From assembly GCA_003132405.1 (NCBI GenBank), contig PKXQ01000154.1, forward strand, positions 1 to 36,708: a stretch of 36,708 nt of DNA. The letters run 5' to 3'. Every line of letters starts with the position of its first letter. Position 1 is the stretch's first letter. Shown in pieces: positions 1 through 9,392 of this stretch. Source of the stretch: Acidobacteriaceae bacterium (GTDB taxonomy: Bacteria > Acidobacteriota > Terriglobia > Terriglobales > Acidobacteriaceae). Both the position numbers and the translations under genes were made by a program. The notes beneath the pieces were generated by a model, which was given only the letters and a program-made list of their open reading frames with translations, did no database searches and was not told the DNA's origin.

Positions 1-2
1 CC

Positions 3-1371
3 GCAAACGCCAAGCCTCCTGACATTGCCTCCGCGTCGATTCCCGACACGCTCGCGACGCTCCACGTCAACCCCGACACCGGACTCACGCAAGCGGAGGT
101 GGACGGAAGGAACACGGCTACAACGAAGTGGCCCAGAAGAAGGAACACCCGGTTTTTAAGTTCCTCCAGAAATTCTGGGGGATCTCGGCGTGGATGCTCG
201 AACTCATCATGGTGTTGTCGGCGGTGCTCCGGAAATTTTCCGATCTCGCTGTGGTGGGCGCGCTTCTGGTTATCAACGCCGTGTTGAGCTTTATGCAGGA
301 GCATCGGGCCGCTGGCGTCGTTGAAGCACTGCGAAAGCGCTTGCAGGTTAGTGCGCGCGTCCGGCGCGAGTCAAGCTGGCAGGTCATTCCGGCGCGGGAG
401 CTGGTTCCGGGCGACATTGTCCGCGTGCGTCCCGGCGACATCGTCCCGGCGGACGTGAAACTTCTGACGGGAGCGCTAAGCATCGATGAGTCGGCGCTCA
501 CCGGCGAGTCGAAAGACGCAGACAAAGGCCCGGCGGTGTGCTCTCGTCGGGATCTATCGTTCGGCGGGGCGAAGGCAACGGCGTGGTGATGCTGACTGGG
601 GCGAAGACCTACTTTGGGCGCACCACGGAACTGGTGCAGGAGGCCCGTCCGAAACTTCACATCGAAGCCGTTGTGGCCAAGGTGGTCCGCTGGCTCTTCG
701 TCATCGTCGGAGCGCTGCTCTGCGTGGTAATCGTGCTGTCGCTGATCCGCGGCGCGCCGCTTGTCGAAATGGTCCCGCTGATGCTCGTCCTGCTAATGAG
801 CGCGGTGCCGGTCGCTCTCCCCGTCATGTTTACAGTCAGCATGGCAATGGGTTCCAAAGAACTGGCCAAGCGCGGCGTGCTGGTCACCCGCCTTAGCGCC
901 GCAGAGGATGCCGCGACGATGGACGTGCTCTGCGTGGACAAGACGGGCACTATCACGATGAACCAACTCGCCATCACCGGCGTGATCCCCCTGGAGGGCG
1001 CGACAGAACCCGACGTGCTGTTCGCCGGCGCTCTCGCGTCGCAGGCAGCTAACCGGGATCCGATTGACCTCGCGTTCCTGACTGCGGCCAAGGAACGGCA
1101 CATCTTCGACAACCTCCCCAAGGCCAAACCTGTCTCTTTCGCACCGTTCGATGCGAAGAATCGACGGACCGAGGCTGTCATTGAGCAGAACGGACAGCGG
1201 CTGCACGTGATGAAGGGTGCCGTTCGCACTGTCGCCGAAGCCTGCGGACTCCAGCCCCCGGCGATCGAGACATTGGAGGCACGCGTCAGCGAATCGGCCG
1301 CGAAGGGCTATAGGACGCTGGCGGTAGCACGCGGCCCCGAAGTTTTGCGCCTGCGCACCGTGGCACGATAG
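3..1371 (+). pseudogene. P-type cation-transporting ATPase (P3A proton-pump-like), frameshifted and truncated
   Basis: Three reading frames in succession encode one P-type ATPase. Frame 3 (from the left edge) gives the N-terminal cation-ATPase domain ending in GLTQAEVDGR. Near 107-114 the coding switches to frame 2, which carries KEHGYNEVAQKKEHP, the first membrane segments and the actuator motif LTGES. Near 530-540 it switches to frame 1, which carries two membrane helices, the PVALPV helix and the phosphorylation motif CVDKTGTITMN (DKTGT at 937-951). Homology fades after TLAVARGPE around 1340, so the rest of the nucleotide-binding domain, the GDGxNDxPAL hinge motif and the last membrane helices are missing. 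The start lies left of the window. Family members exceed 800 residues, so this copy cannot make a working pump as written. The two internal frameshifts could be sequencing errors, but the lost C-terminal half is a real truncation or an assembly junction. Confidence 0.88.
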
Positions 1372-1409
1372 AAGACAGGCGAGGTTCCAGGTGAGCCTCA
1401 ATTGTGGTT

Positions 1410-3642
1410 CTACCTAAGAAACGCATCCCACGTCTTCGCGAATGGATCAACTTCGACGACCCGACCGTTTATTTTTGAACCCGCGCCGATTACTTCTTTC
1501 ACTTGCAGCGATCCGATGTTTGCTGGCAATGAAACGGAGGATGGAGAAAGTCCGCTGGCTCGATCGAACCGCAACCGCCAGCCCTGCGCCCCGGCAGGTT
1601 CGAGTTCGAGATTGATCCTTCCAAAGCGGGTTGGAGAATTCTGGAGACTGTAGTGAGCGGTGGGAATCAATTCTGCCGCAGTGATCCCATTGAGAAGTCG
1701 AAGCGACTGACCGTCTTCGAGCGCCAACATGTGCCGCAGGTATCGGACGCATTCGGCACTGGCCCAATTGTGTGGCATGTCTCCCCAATCCTGGCCGGCC
1801 AAAGCATGTTGCAGCGGTTGCTCCTCGCGCCAGCAGTACAGAGGTGAGGCATGGTTGAGAAAGCCAGTAAAGGTGCGATGCGCCCAATCGCACAGCCCCG
1901 CCCACAAATAGACGTGCGCTGTGAATGAAGCGTTGTAAGTCCACAAACTGTCGTGCCAGAGCCAGCCCGTTTCGGTCGGAACATCTTCCTGCGTGCATGA
2001 TTGCAGCAGGGCAATGTGTCCGCGCACGATCGGATCATTCTTCTTGAACACTTCGCCTGGAAAAATGGAATGGGAGAGGGCCCACTGAGCGGTCTGCGGA
2101 CGAGGACGGTTCCACGGATCAGGGCCGGCAACCGATGAATCGTCGTGCGCAATCATCGGGAGATACTCGAATCCCGCGGGATGCCGCACCATTTCTCGCT
2201 TTGCCATTTGCTGAAATGCCTCATAGAGCTCGCGAAAGAATTCGCGGGCTCTCGCTAGCGATGACATCTTCAGTTGATCGGCGGCATTCGCAACCGCGCG
2301 AAGAGCCGCCCAGCGTCCAGACGGTATTGGTAAATTCGGAGCGGACACCGCCAATGCCGCCGTCGGCGAAACCGGGAGCGAGCAGCCCGTAGCGTCCGTT
2401 GATGCTGGGTCCCGAACGGGCCTGGTCGCGCAGGCTGATCAGAAAATCCAGCGCGTGCACGACATTCGGTTCGAGATCGCGGAAAAATGTCCAGTCCTGC
2501 TTAAGCTCGCATTGGCGCACGAGTGTGAACATGGCGATCGCGGTGTCCTTCCAGTGCTCGCCGCCGCTTTCCGCGATGATCTGCCCGCTCTGCGCCTGCT
2601 TGGACCATTCGGAGCGCAAACCCTCATCAGCGGCCTGGTCATAGCCGAGATACCGTGCCGCCTCAAGAAGAAAGTTGCCATCGACGATCCACAAACCGCG
2701 ATATTGAGTGGGACCAACCTGAAAGACAAGTCGATCATTCTTGACCTCGCGCGCTTGTTGAATGTTGCGCGCGCACGCAGTAAGAAATTCTCCGTGCCGA
2801 CCCGGGAAGCTCCAGCTCGTGGTTCCAAAGGGCTTCCAATTCCTCCAGAACTCGCGAGCTTCGGCCAAAAGCATTTCGGCATCGTGCAAATGTTCGGTCA
2901 GGGTTTCGGCTGATTGGTTTTCCTGGGGGAGCCGGAAGAGATAGCGTGCCGACACTTCTTCGGAAGCTTCGCCATGCGGCAGATAAAGAGTGAATCCCTC
3001 CTCTTCCCACAACATGCAGCTCCCGAGATTGTTGTTGATCTGCGCGGCGACGAGCAGGGACGATTTGCTGCTCTGCGCGCGGACCGTAGCTGTGGGGAGG
3101 GTATAGCTCTCAAGTTCGAGCGGCTCACAGGTCCGAATGTGGATCTTCGGAACCACGGCGACGCGGCCGCCCTTTGACTTAATTGAGAGCAGGACGTTGT
3201 CGACCCGGCCTTCGCCAGCATGACGGGTTGCGAATGCGATCATCTCGAACGTCGCCGCGGGACGGTCGATCAGCGTGTGCACGATGGGAACGGCAGGGGA
3301 TTCGATCCATTGCCGAAGAATCTTGTCGTCCTGAAAACCCGCGAGCGAGAATTCGATGACCGTGCCGAAGTTTTCCATGCCAGCGGAGAGCGACTTTGCG
3401 AATCCGTATCGCAAGTCACCAGCTTGGCCAACGATGGTCTTTCTGGGATCGTCTGGGAAACAGATGGTAGATTGCTGGTTGCGTGGGGCGTAGCGAAAAT
3501 CTACTTTCGTGTTGGGAGTATTCGTGAGGAATGTTGGCGGCGAGAAGTAAGGGAGCTTCTGGTCGATTCCCGGCGTTGGCACGGCGGCGGCGGCGCCCGA
3601 CGCAATCAGCGCAGTCACGAATTGTCGGCGGTCTAAGGTCAT
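1410..3642 (-). pseudogene. Tat-exported putative (alpha/alpha)6-barrel glycoside hydrolase, interrupted by one frameshift
   Basis: One protein of about 743 residues is split over two minus-strand frames. The first frame runs from ATG at 3642 (preceded by GAGG, 8 nt upstream) to about 2310. The second continues to the stop at 1410. The frames meet where TVWTL in one is followed by AALRAVANAADQLK in the other (about 2300-2320). The N-terminus LDRRQFVTALIASGAAAA is a Tat-type signal. The body is a beta-rich half followed by Trp-rich helical segments such as GLWIVDGNFLLEAARYLGY, GEHWKDTAIAMF and GWLWHDSLWTY. This layout is typical of GH63/GH37/MGH1-type barrels, but I cannot name the family. It resembles the intact 741-residue protein at 4834-7059 in length, export signal and position beside the DeoR gene. 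The frameshift may be a sequencing error, because both halves look under coding selection. Confidence 0.7.
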
Positions 3643-3963
3643 TCGTTTTCCTCGCGAAACGCAAATTGCGGTATGAGGTTTGTGTGGGCGATTTCCGACT
3701 CACGACCACTAAAGGCCTAAAAATCAATCATCTTACTATTTTATTACCCATAAAACGACCAAAGTTATGATTGAAATTTGGGAAATCGAAATCCACCAAG
3801 CGATTGGAAAGCGTTTGTTTGACGAGCCGATCTTTTTTTGTAATCCGTAGAATTCAGAGTAGTATGCTTCAACAACACTTTCGTTTTGGGCTGAATCGCA
3901 AAATGTCTGTCATAAAGAGTTTCGTTTTATTGACCCCGAGGGATGTAAAGGAACGATATTATT
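3643..3963. promoter_or_regulatory. Divergent intergenic region between glycoside hydrolase and DeoR gene
   Basis: This AT-rich stretch of 321 bases separates the minus-strand hydrolase (start 3642) from the plus-strand regulator (start 3964) and must hold promoters for both. It contains two direct repeats TTTCGTTTT, listed separately. A possible -35 TTGACG lies at 3819-3824 followed by a weak TAATCC. An AAAGGA Shine-Dalgarno-like stretch lies about 11 nt before the regulator's ATG. A 67-codon open frame starting at 3771 shows no domain or good ribosome site and is not called as a gene. Confidence 0.5.
3879..3929 (+). promoter_or_regulatory. Candidate DeoR-family operator: two TTTCGTTTT direct repeats
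   Basis: TTTCGTTTTG lies at 3879-3888 and TTTCGTTTTA at 3920-3929. Their starts are 41 bp apart, close to four helical turns, so the two copies would face the same side of the DNA. The second ends 34 bp before the ATG of the DeoR-family gene. Members of that family often bind direct repeats with TTTC/TTCG cores near their own genes. Autoregulation and control of the divergent hydrolase are therefore likely, though this is inference from position and motif shape. Confidence 0.45.
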
Positions 3964-4812
3964 ATGAAACGTGACCGGCCTCCACGGCCTGGAATCGGCC
4001 CGAATGGACAACCAGAGTCCGAAGGTGCGTCCCAGGATAAACAGCGAGTGCGCCTGACCGCGATTCTTACCGGTCTGCAGCAAACCGGACGGGTTGCGGT
4101 GGAAACTCTCAGCGAGCAGCTGGGCGTTTCAGTCGTGACCGTACGCCGAGACCTGGATGCTCTGGACGAGAAGGGATTGTTGCGGCGCAAGCATGGTGGC
4201 GCGGTATCGATCGAACCACTGTTTTACGAGCCATTCCGGCGCGACCAATCATTCCTGGCGCAGGTGAAACGTGCCGCTGACGAAAAGCGCCGCATTGGAC
4301 GAGCTGCCGCCGCGCTCATCACCGCTGGAGAAACGATTGCATTAACGCCCGGAACCACAACAACCGAAGTGATTCGTGGACTGCCGATCAACTCCAACAT
4401 CACGGTCGTCACGAACACGGTCAACGTGGCGATGGAACTTTCACAGCGCAAAGATGTATACGTTTTTGTAACCGGCGGGCACCTTCACGGCGAATGGTTT
4501 TCGCTGGTCGGGACGGCCGCGTTGCGATCGCTCGATAACATGCTGATCAACACGATGTTCATCGGCGCCGATGGCATGGATGCGAATTGGGGGGCAAGTT
4601 GTTTCAATGCGGATGAGGCGGAACTCAATTCGACGATGATGAAGCTTGCGCGGCGACGCGTCGCGGTGGTCGATAGCGGCAAACTGGGCCTGGTGGCGAA
4701 CTGGCGAATCTGCAAACCTGAAGAACTGCATGTCCTGGTAACCGACACAGCGGCTACCGACGAGACGGTTGCGCCGTACCTGAAGCTGGGCATCAAAGTC
4801 ATGCGCGTGTGA
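3964..4812 (+). CDS. DeoR-family sugar-responsive transcriptional regulator
   Basis: The 282-residue protein has the two-part DeoR layout. Residues about 28-82 form the winged helix-turn-helix, with the recognition segment VSVVTVRRDLDALDEKGLLR and the family-typical KHGGA turn. Residues about 95-275 form the DeoRC sensor domain (Rossmann-like, related to ribose 5-phosphate isomerase), with TPGTTTTEVIRGL, VVTNTVNVAMEL and FIGADGMD. Family members usually repress sugar-catabolic genes and release DNA on binding a phosphorylated sugar. The gene sits between two exported glycoside hydrolases and upstream of a sugar permease, phosphoglucose isomerases and a ROK kinase, so it is the likely local regulator. 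The effector cannot be read from the sequence. A Pro/Gly-rich 25-residue extension precedes the HTH; a later start is possible, but no better ribosome site was seen. Confidence 0.93.
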   Translation: MKRDRPPRPGIGPNGQPESEGASQDKQRVRLTAILTGLQQTGRVAVETLSEQLGVSVVTVRRDLDALDEKGLLRRKHGGAVSIEPLFYEPFRRDQSFLAQVKRAADEKRRIGRAAAALITAGETIALTPGTTTTEVIRGLPINSNITVVTNTVNVAMELSQRKDVYVFVTGGHLHGEWFSLVGTAALRSLDNMLINTMFIGADGMDANWGASCFNADEAELNSTMMKLARRRVAVVDSGKLGLVANWRICKPEELHVLVTDTAATDETVAPYLKLGIKVMRV

Positions 4813-4833
4813 GCGGATCGGGTTCTTAGCACA

Positions 4834-7059
4834 TCACGCTTTCTCGCGCTGTGCTCCATCTTTCGTGATTGTGTACAAACCTCCCTGGTAGCGCACTCCC
4901 TCTAATCGCGCGCTGGAATCGAAGCTGCCGAGGTGGGAGTTCACCCTGATCCCATCCGAGAGAGTAAGTTCCGCGCCGAAGATCGAGTCAATCACGAGTT
5001 CCGTAAAAGCGCCGGCTGCGATGCAGCACCAGTCTTCGATGAAGGGCGCGTCTTCCGATGACTTGAAGGCGCCGCCGTTGACTGGCGGATATACGTCCTC
5101 CACGAAATGCGCTTGGCCAATCGGGCCCTGATTGCCAGCCTTTGCCACCTCCCGCAGCCAGCGCGAGATTCGCTCCGAGGAGTCGATCTTGTATAGAGCC
5201 CTGGCCGTCATCGGCGGCCACGCTGCATAGGCGCCTAAGCAGCTATGGTCGGGGCGGATGTTCCAGGTCGAGTCGGCGTCGCCCTGTGCGAGCGCTCGCA
5301 TCCATTTTTCGCTATGCAGTTCACTCCAGAAAAACGCACTCATTTCCTGTTTCTGCGTGGGCGTGAGATCCTCCGCCATGTTGTCGACGACCGCGAGAAA
5401 GTCATAGCAGTGTCGAACTTCGTTGAACGTTCCGTCAGGCTGGCCGCAACGCCAATATCCCTTGCCTTTGACGTAAAGCAAGCGATTGATCCGTTCCGCC
5501 AGATCGTTTGCCTCGCCACGCAGTTGTTTGGCGCGCGCCGCGTTGCCGCGACGCTCGTGCAGATCGGCAACCACACGCATGCTGCGCACGTTGCCGGCAT
5601 TCATTCCGGCTACCTCATGCAGGTAAGTGCTGACGACCTCGAGCAGATTCTCGATCGTCCCATAGTCGGCGAGACCGTGTCCCAGGCGATCGAGTTTTTT
5701 CCAATAGACGGCATGCTCATCGAGGTGATCGAGAACTGTTCGATCGGAAATCTTTTTGTCCAGCCAGTCAAAATCTTCGGTGACGCAGAGATACCGCCAG
5801 GCGCAGCGAACAATCGCGGCGTCATTCGCGGCATACCACGGACCCACGGGTTCTCCCGATACATAATCGGTGGAATGATGTTCGTGCATTCCGTCTTTCA
5901 GCCAGACCTCGACGAGGTTGCGCAGCGGAATCGGATCGAGCAGCGCCAGCGCCAGAGAGGTGAGCGAGGTATCCCACGGGAAGCTGAGAGTTGGGCGCAC
6001 ATGCCCGCTCAGGGTCAGATAAGTCGGGCCGTACGCTGAATCGGGGGAAAATCGGCGCGCAGCCAGCAAATTGGCAAAACCGTTATGGTAGAGCTTCCAA
6101 AGCGATTCATCATTTGTGATCAGCCGCGGGAGGTTGCCACTGAACGCCGAATTGTTTGGGGTGAAGGCAGACCGAACGAGGCTCGTAAAGGTTGCCTCGT
6201 TTTCTATCTCGAGGTCGGCGAAGCGCGCTTGCAGGCTATCGTAGAGTTCGATCGCGGCACGGCCGTTTTCTGCAATTGCGAGGACGAAGTTGAGTTCCTT
6301 CTGTTCCCTTGGGCTGAGTTCCATGTCGAAGTGCAGCATCCGCGTTTGCTCCACGCGACTCGGCGCGGGATGGAAACCCTGCGCGGTGGCGATCTCGGAA
6401 TGTTGCGCCTCAAAAAGAAGACAGCCTCGCCGGGCGTCCCACGTAGCGCGGTTGTCGACCTCGCCGGGAGAATTTACGAACCACGGTTTCGTTTTCTTCG
6501 CGACGGCTCCCCGCATATCGAACGCCAGCGTGAAGTGGCGTTGCGCCGCGCTCAGATTTTTTATGGTGATCGATTGCACAACGGCGCGGTGCTTGCTCGG
6601 GAGAAACATGCGCGTGGAGAATTGCAGGTTCTCGGCTGTTTGTGTGCGAACGACACAATGCGGAAACCACTGATACTCGACATTGCCGTCGGGGGAAGCC
6701 GCGATCGCGAGGAAGCGACCATTCAGAAAAATTTCACAAGTCAGGAGAAAGCCGGGACTCCAGGCGGTCTCCGGCACGCCGCAACAAGCGTAAGGCGGAA
6801 ACGAAATAGCAGTAATCGCGGAGACTGATTTCGCGACTTGGGCATAGCCCCACTCGTTCATCGCCACGGGACAGTTGAAAAGATCGCGCAGCCGGTAGGT
6901 CAGTCGATCCGAAGCCATTTCGACCAAGGTTGTCGGAGACGAGAGCGTGCGCTGAGCGCGTACAGAAGCCAAACCAATCGGAGGATTGATGGCGGCGGCC
7001 GTTCCGGTCAACCCCAATTTCAGGAAGGTGCGACGATCCAAGTCCCGGCTAAAGCGCAT
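4834..7059 (-). CDS. Tat-exported putative (alpha/alpha)6-barrel glycoside hydrolase
   Basis: The protein has 741 residues from the chosen ATG at 7059, which follows GAGGAG with 6 nt spacing. An ATG 12 codons further upstream (7095) lacks such a site. The N-terminus DLDRRTFLKLGLTGTAAA is a classic twin-arginine signal, so the folded enzyme is exported. A beta-sandwich-like N-terminal half of about 300 residues precedes a helical barrel, with FPWDTSLTSLALALLDP, the acidic/aromatic stretch STDYVSGEPVGPWYAANDAA, DSTWNIRPDHSCLGAYAAWPP and PFIEDWCCIAAGAF. The WDTS and Asp/Trp-rich segments recall GH63/GH37/GH15-like trehalase-fold enzymes. No family could be fixed, and the catalytic acids are not assigned. 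It is divergent from the MFS permease gene, sharing a 137-bp promoter region with it, which suggests release of sugars that the permease imports. Confidence 0.72.
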   Translation of the reverse strand: MRFSRDLDRRTFLKLGLTGTAAAINPPIGLASVRAQRTLSSPTTLVEMASDRLTYRLRDLFNCPVAMNEWGYAQVAKSVSAITAISFPPYACCGVPETAWSPGFLLTCEIFLNGRFLAIAASPDGNVEYQWFPHCVVRTQTAENLQFSTRMFLPSKHRAVVQSITIKNLSAAQRHFTLAFDMRGAVAKKTKPWFVNSPGEVDNRATWDARRGCLLFEAQHSEIATAQGFHPAPSRVEQTRMLHFDMELSPREQKELNFVLAIAENGRAAIELYDSLQARFADLEIENEATFTSLVRSAFTPNNSAFSGNLPRLITNDESLWKLYHNGFANLLAARRFSPDSAYGPTYLTLSGHVRPTLSFPWDTSLTSLALALLDPIPLRNLVEVWLKDGMHEHHSTDYVSGEPVGPWYAANDAAIVRCAWRYLCVTEDFDWLDKKISDRTVLDHLDEHAVYWKKLDRLGHGLADYGTIENLLEVVSTYLHEVAGMNAGNVRSMRVVADLHERRGNAARAKQLRGEANDLAERINRLLYVKGKGYWRCGQPDGTFNEVRHCYDFLAVVDNMAEDLTPTQKQEMSAFFWSELHSEKWMRALAQGDADSTWNIRPDHSCLGAYAAWPPMTARALYKIDSSERISRWLREVAKAGNQGPIGQAHFVEDVYPPVNGGAFKSSEDAPFIEDWCCIAAGAFTELVIDSIFGAELTLSDGIRVNSHLGSFDSSARLEGVRYQGGLYTITKDGAQREKA

Positions 7060-7134
7060 CGATACTCCTCGAACGGTCAAAATCTGACCTGCCAATGGCC
7101 AACTATCGTAAGTTTATACCGCCTAAATGCGCTA

Positions 7135-7159
7135 TTTCGTAGACCAATTTTGTTCTTTT
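7135..7159 (+). promoter_or_regulatory. Candidate operator in the hydrolase/permease divergent promoter
   Basis: The stretch holds TTTCG (7135-7139), GACCA (7142-7146) and AATTTTGTTCTTTT (7146-7159). The last 14 bases recur exactly, on the opposite strand, at 9981-9994 in the cupin-isomerase/ROK divergent promoter, again with GACCA and TTCG on the same side. Just downstream, TTTTCGCTAG and TATTCGTTCA form an imperfect direct repeat 11 bp apart. A shared regulator for both promoters is an inference. Confidence 0.4.
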
Positions 7160-7196
7160 CGCTAGTATTCGTTCATTCCATGTCAGGGAAGCGCTC

Positions 7197-8528
7197 ATGG
7201 GCATAAATGGATACCTGATAAAGAGCACCTTCGTGAGTGCTCTGGGCGGGCTGTTGTTCGGGTTCGACACTGCCGTCATCGCCGGAACTACACACCAATT
7301 GTCCGAGGTCTACAGACTCACTCCTTCTCTTTTGGGTTTGACCGTCTCCAGCGCTCTATGGGGCACAGTAGTCGGCGCGATGACGGCGGGATATCCGGGC
7401 GAGCGGTGGGGCCGACGCGACAGCCTACGAATTATGGCCGTTTTCTATTTATTGTCGGCGCTGGGCTGCGCGCTAGCATGGAATTGGGGATCGCTGATCA
7501 CCTTCCGCATCATCGGAGGGCTAGGGATTGGTGGGTCCTCGGTGCTCGCTCCCATGTACATCGCTGAATTGTCGCCTGCGCAGTGGCGCGGACGTTTGGT
7601 GGGCTGCTTCCAGGTCAGTATTGTTCTGGGCATTTTGCTGGCCTACTTGTCCAACTTCCTGATTGTGCGAATGAATCTGGGGCTGATGGAGTGGCGTTGG
7701 ATGTTGGGAGTTGCCGCTGTGCCGGCGCTGTTCTTTCTTTTGATGTTGTTTTTCATTCCGCGCAGCCCGCGGTGGTTGGCGCTGAAGAATAGGACGCAGG
7801 AAGCGCTTGAGGTTCTCCGGCTCACTGGCAACAAAAATTCCGAGCAGGAGCTGAACGGGATCATGGCATCGATTCACCTGGAGCGCAGTTCCGTGGGCGA
7901 GCCGATTCTGCAGCGGAAGTATGCGCTGCCAATCCTGCTGGCCGTGACTGCGGGAGCCTTCAATCAGCTGACCGGCATCAACGCGTGCCTGTACTACCTC
8001 AATGACATTTTTGCCGCAGCCGGGGCGAGCAAGTATTCGGCCGGCATGCAGTCGGTGACCATCGGATTCACCAACCTGATTTTCACGCTGCTTGCGATGA
8101 CCGTGATCGACCATTTTGGCCGTAAAAAACTTTTGCTTACCGGAACCGCGGGAGTCTGCATCTTCCTGGCCGCGATCGGACAAATGTTCCGCACCGGCAC
8201 GCACCAGTCATGGCTGGTCTGGATGGTCATGGCGTTCATGGGTTTCTTCGCCATCTCTCAGGGTGCCGTGATCTGGGTCTACATGAGCGAAGTTTTTCCG
8301 ACGCGGGTTCGCGCCAAGGGGCAGGCGATTGGGACATCGACACTGTGGGTCATGAATGCGTTGATATCAGGTTTATTTCCGGTGCTGGCGAAGAAATCGA
8401 GTGCAACGCCGTTCTTCTTCTTCGCGACCATGATGCTGATTGACTTTATTTTGGTCGCGGTCATCTATCCTGAAACCAAAGGAGTGTCGCTGGAGCAGCT
8501 TGAGCAGCGGCTCGGTGTCGCTAACTGA
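7197..8528 (+). CDS. MFS sugar porter (sugar:proton symporter family)
   Basis: The 443-residue protein has the length and about 12 hydrophobic segments of the MFS sugar porter family (XylE/GalP/AraE type). Family signatures appear in order: GERWGRRDSLRI in loop 2-3, AELSPAQWRGRLVG after helix 4, the PRSPRWLALKNR motif after helix 6, AFNQLTGINACLYY in helix 7, DHFGRKKLLL in loop 8-9, SEVFPTRVRAKGQA and the C-terminal PETKGVSLEQLEQ. QLTGIN includes the helix-7 glutamine and asparagine that bind hexose in characterised members. The ATG follows GGGAAG. It is expected to import a monosaccharide across the inner membrane. Given the ROK kinase and cupin isomerases next to it, a hexose such as glucose, mannose or fructose is likely, but specificity cannot be decided here. 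The gene ends 27 bp from the convergent isomerase gene, with no clear terminator hairpin. Confidence 0.95.
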   Translation: MGINGYLIKSTFVSALGGLLFGFDTAVIAGTTHQLSEVYRLTPSLLGLTVSSALWGTVVGAMTAGYPGERWGRRDSLRIMAVFYLLSALGCALAWNWGSLITFRIIGGLGIGGSSVLAPMYIAELSPAQWRGRLVGCFQVSIVLGILLAYLSNFLIVRMNLGLMEWRWMLGVAAVPALFFLLMLFFIPRSPRWLALKNRTQEALEVLRLTGNKNSEQELNGIMASIHLERSSVGEPILQRKYALPILLAVTAGAFNQLTGINACLYYLNDIFAAAGASKYSAGMQSVTIGFTNLIFTLLAMTVIDHFGRKKLLLTGTAGVCIFLAAIGQMFRTGTHQSWLVWMVMAFMGFFAISQGAVIWVYMSEVFPTRVRAKGQAIGTSTLWVMNALISGLFPVLAKKSSATPFFFFATMMLIDFILVAVIYPETKGVSLEQLEQRLGVAN

Positions 8529-8555
8529 TTCAGAGCGGACGCATTCCAACGAGGT

Positions 8556-9392
8556 CTACATTTCGAAAGTCGCCCACACCGATGCGACGCGCGCCGGTTC
8601 CGAGACCCATTGGACGCTATCAGGATCGTTGGCGAATTGCTCATAGATGGGTGTAGACGGATCCAATCCCAGTTCCGGGTAGGCGCGCGGCCCTCGAATC
8701 GAGAGATCGGCGGACCGATAAGAAGGATTTGGCTCCCAGTGAATCTTCTGCTGACCGTCTAGGATCGGGAACCACGCCAGACCATGGTGTGCGCGGATCG
8801 CGTCATAGACAAATCCGTACTGCCGATCGCACCATGCCCCAAACATCATGGGAGTCTCAGGATCGGCGTTGATGACGGCATGCGCCCAGCCTGGCGGTAC
8901 GACCACCTTGTCACCCGGCCCGGCCGTTACGGCGAAGCAGCGTCCTGGATCATCGTCGGCGCGCTCCTGCGCATAGATGATCGCGCGGCCTTCCCATATC
9001 TCGAATAATTCTGGAGTGGACCAGCCACAATGAGGTGCGACGGCATGAATATGACCCTGGCTGCGGACTGGTTCTTCTCCCAGTTGACCTGCCGCATAAA
9101 CGACAACGCCAAATAAAAGCATGCGCCGCGCGAGTTCGTCGCTGTGTTCACGACGGCCGACATCCATCACGATTGAGTACACCGGGTCGGGACCATCGCA
9201 GCTGGGATCTCTTAAACTGCGGCGAATATTATCGAGGCGCCGGAATTCCGGCTGCGGTCCGAACACGCCTTCGTCGTAACTGAATGTGAGATCGCCGGCG
9301 TGGCTGCGCACACCTAGCTTGGGATCGAACTTTGGATCAAACTTGGCGGAAGACTTCTGAAGATCGCGACTCACGCATTCAGTCCTGGGCAT
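8556..9392 (-). CDS. Cupin-type (archaeal-type) glucose-6-phosphate isomerase, copy 1
   Basis: The 278-residue protein matches the cupin phosphoglucose isomerase family, which interconverts glucose 6-phosphate and fructose 6-phosphate with a bound metal ion. The cupin motif 1 is GHIH (His114, His116) followed by PELFEIWEG (Glu128). Motif 2 is AGPGDKVVVPPGWAHAVIN (His171). All four expected metal ligands are therefore visible. It is longer than the usual ~190 residues, with extra sequence at both ends. A small duplication FDPKFDPK occurs at residues 18-25. Its ATG lies inside the 3' end of the upstream isomerase gene (14-bp overlap), so the two are translated from one mRNA. Because both family members sit together, this longer form may act on a different sugar phosphate; that is inference. 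Confidence 0.85.
   Translation of the reverse strand: MPRTECVSRDLQKSSAKFDPKFDPKLGVRSHAGDLTFSYDEGVFGPQPEFRRLDNIRRSLRDPSCDGPDPVYSIVMDVGRREHSDELARRMLLFGVVVYAAGQLGEEPVRSQGHIHAVAPHCGWSTPELFEIWEGRAIIYAQERADDDPGRCFAVTAGPGDKVVVPPGWAHAVINADPETPMMFGAWCDRQYGFVYDAIRAHHGLAWFPILDGQQKIHWEPNPSYRSADLSIRGPRAYPELGLDPSTPIYEQFANDPDSVQWVSEPARVASVWATFEM

Noticed and set aside
538..589. Programmed frameshift in the P-type ATPase
   Set aside because: No slippery heptamer or stimulatory structure was seen; a second frameshift near 110 and the lost C-terminus point to decay or sequence error.
3771..3974. Possible 67-residue protein upstream of the DeoR gene
   Set aside because: No ribosome site or domain; it runs through the candidate operator repeats into the regulator's start.
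5245..6039. 264-codon plus-strand open frame
   Set aside because: It is antisense to the Tat-exported hydrolase and shows no family signature or ribosome site.
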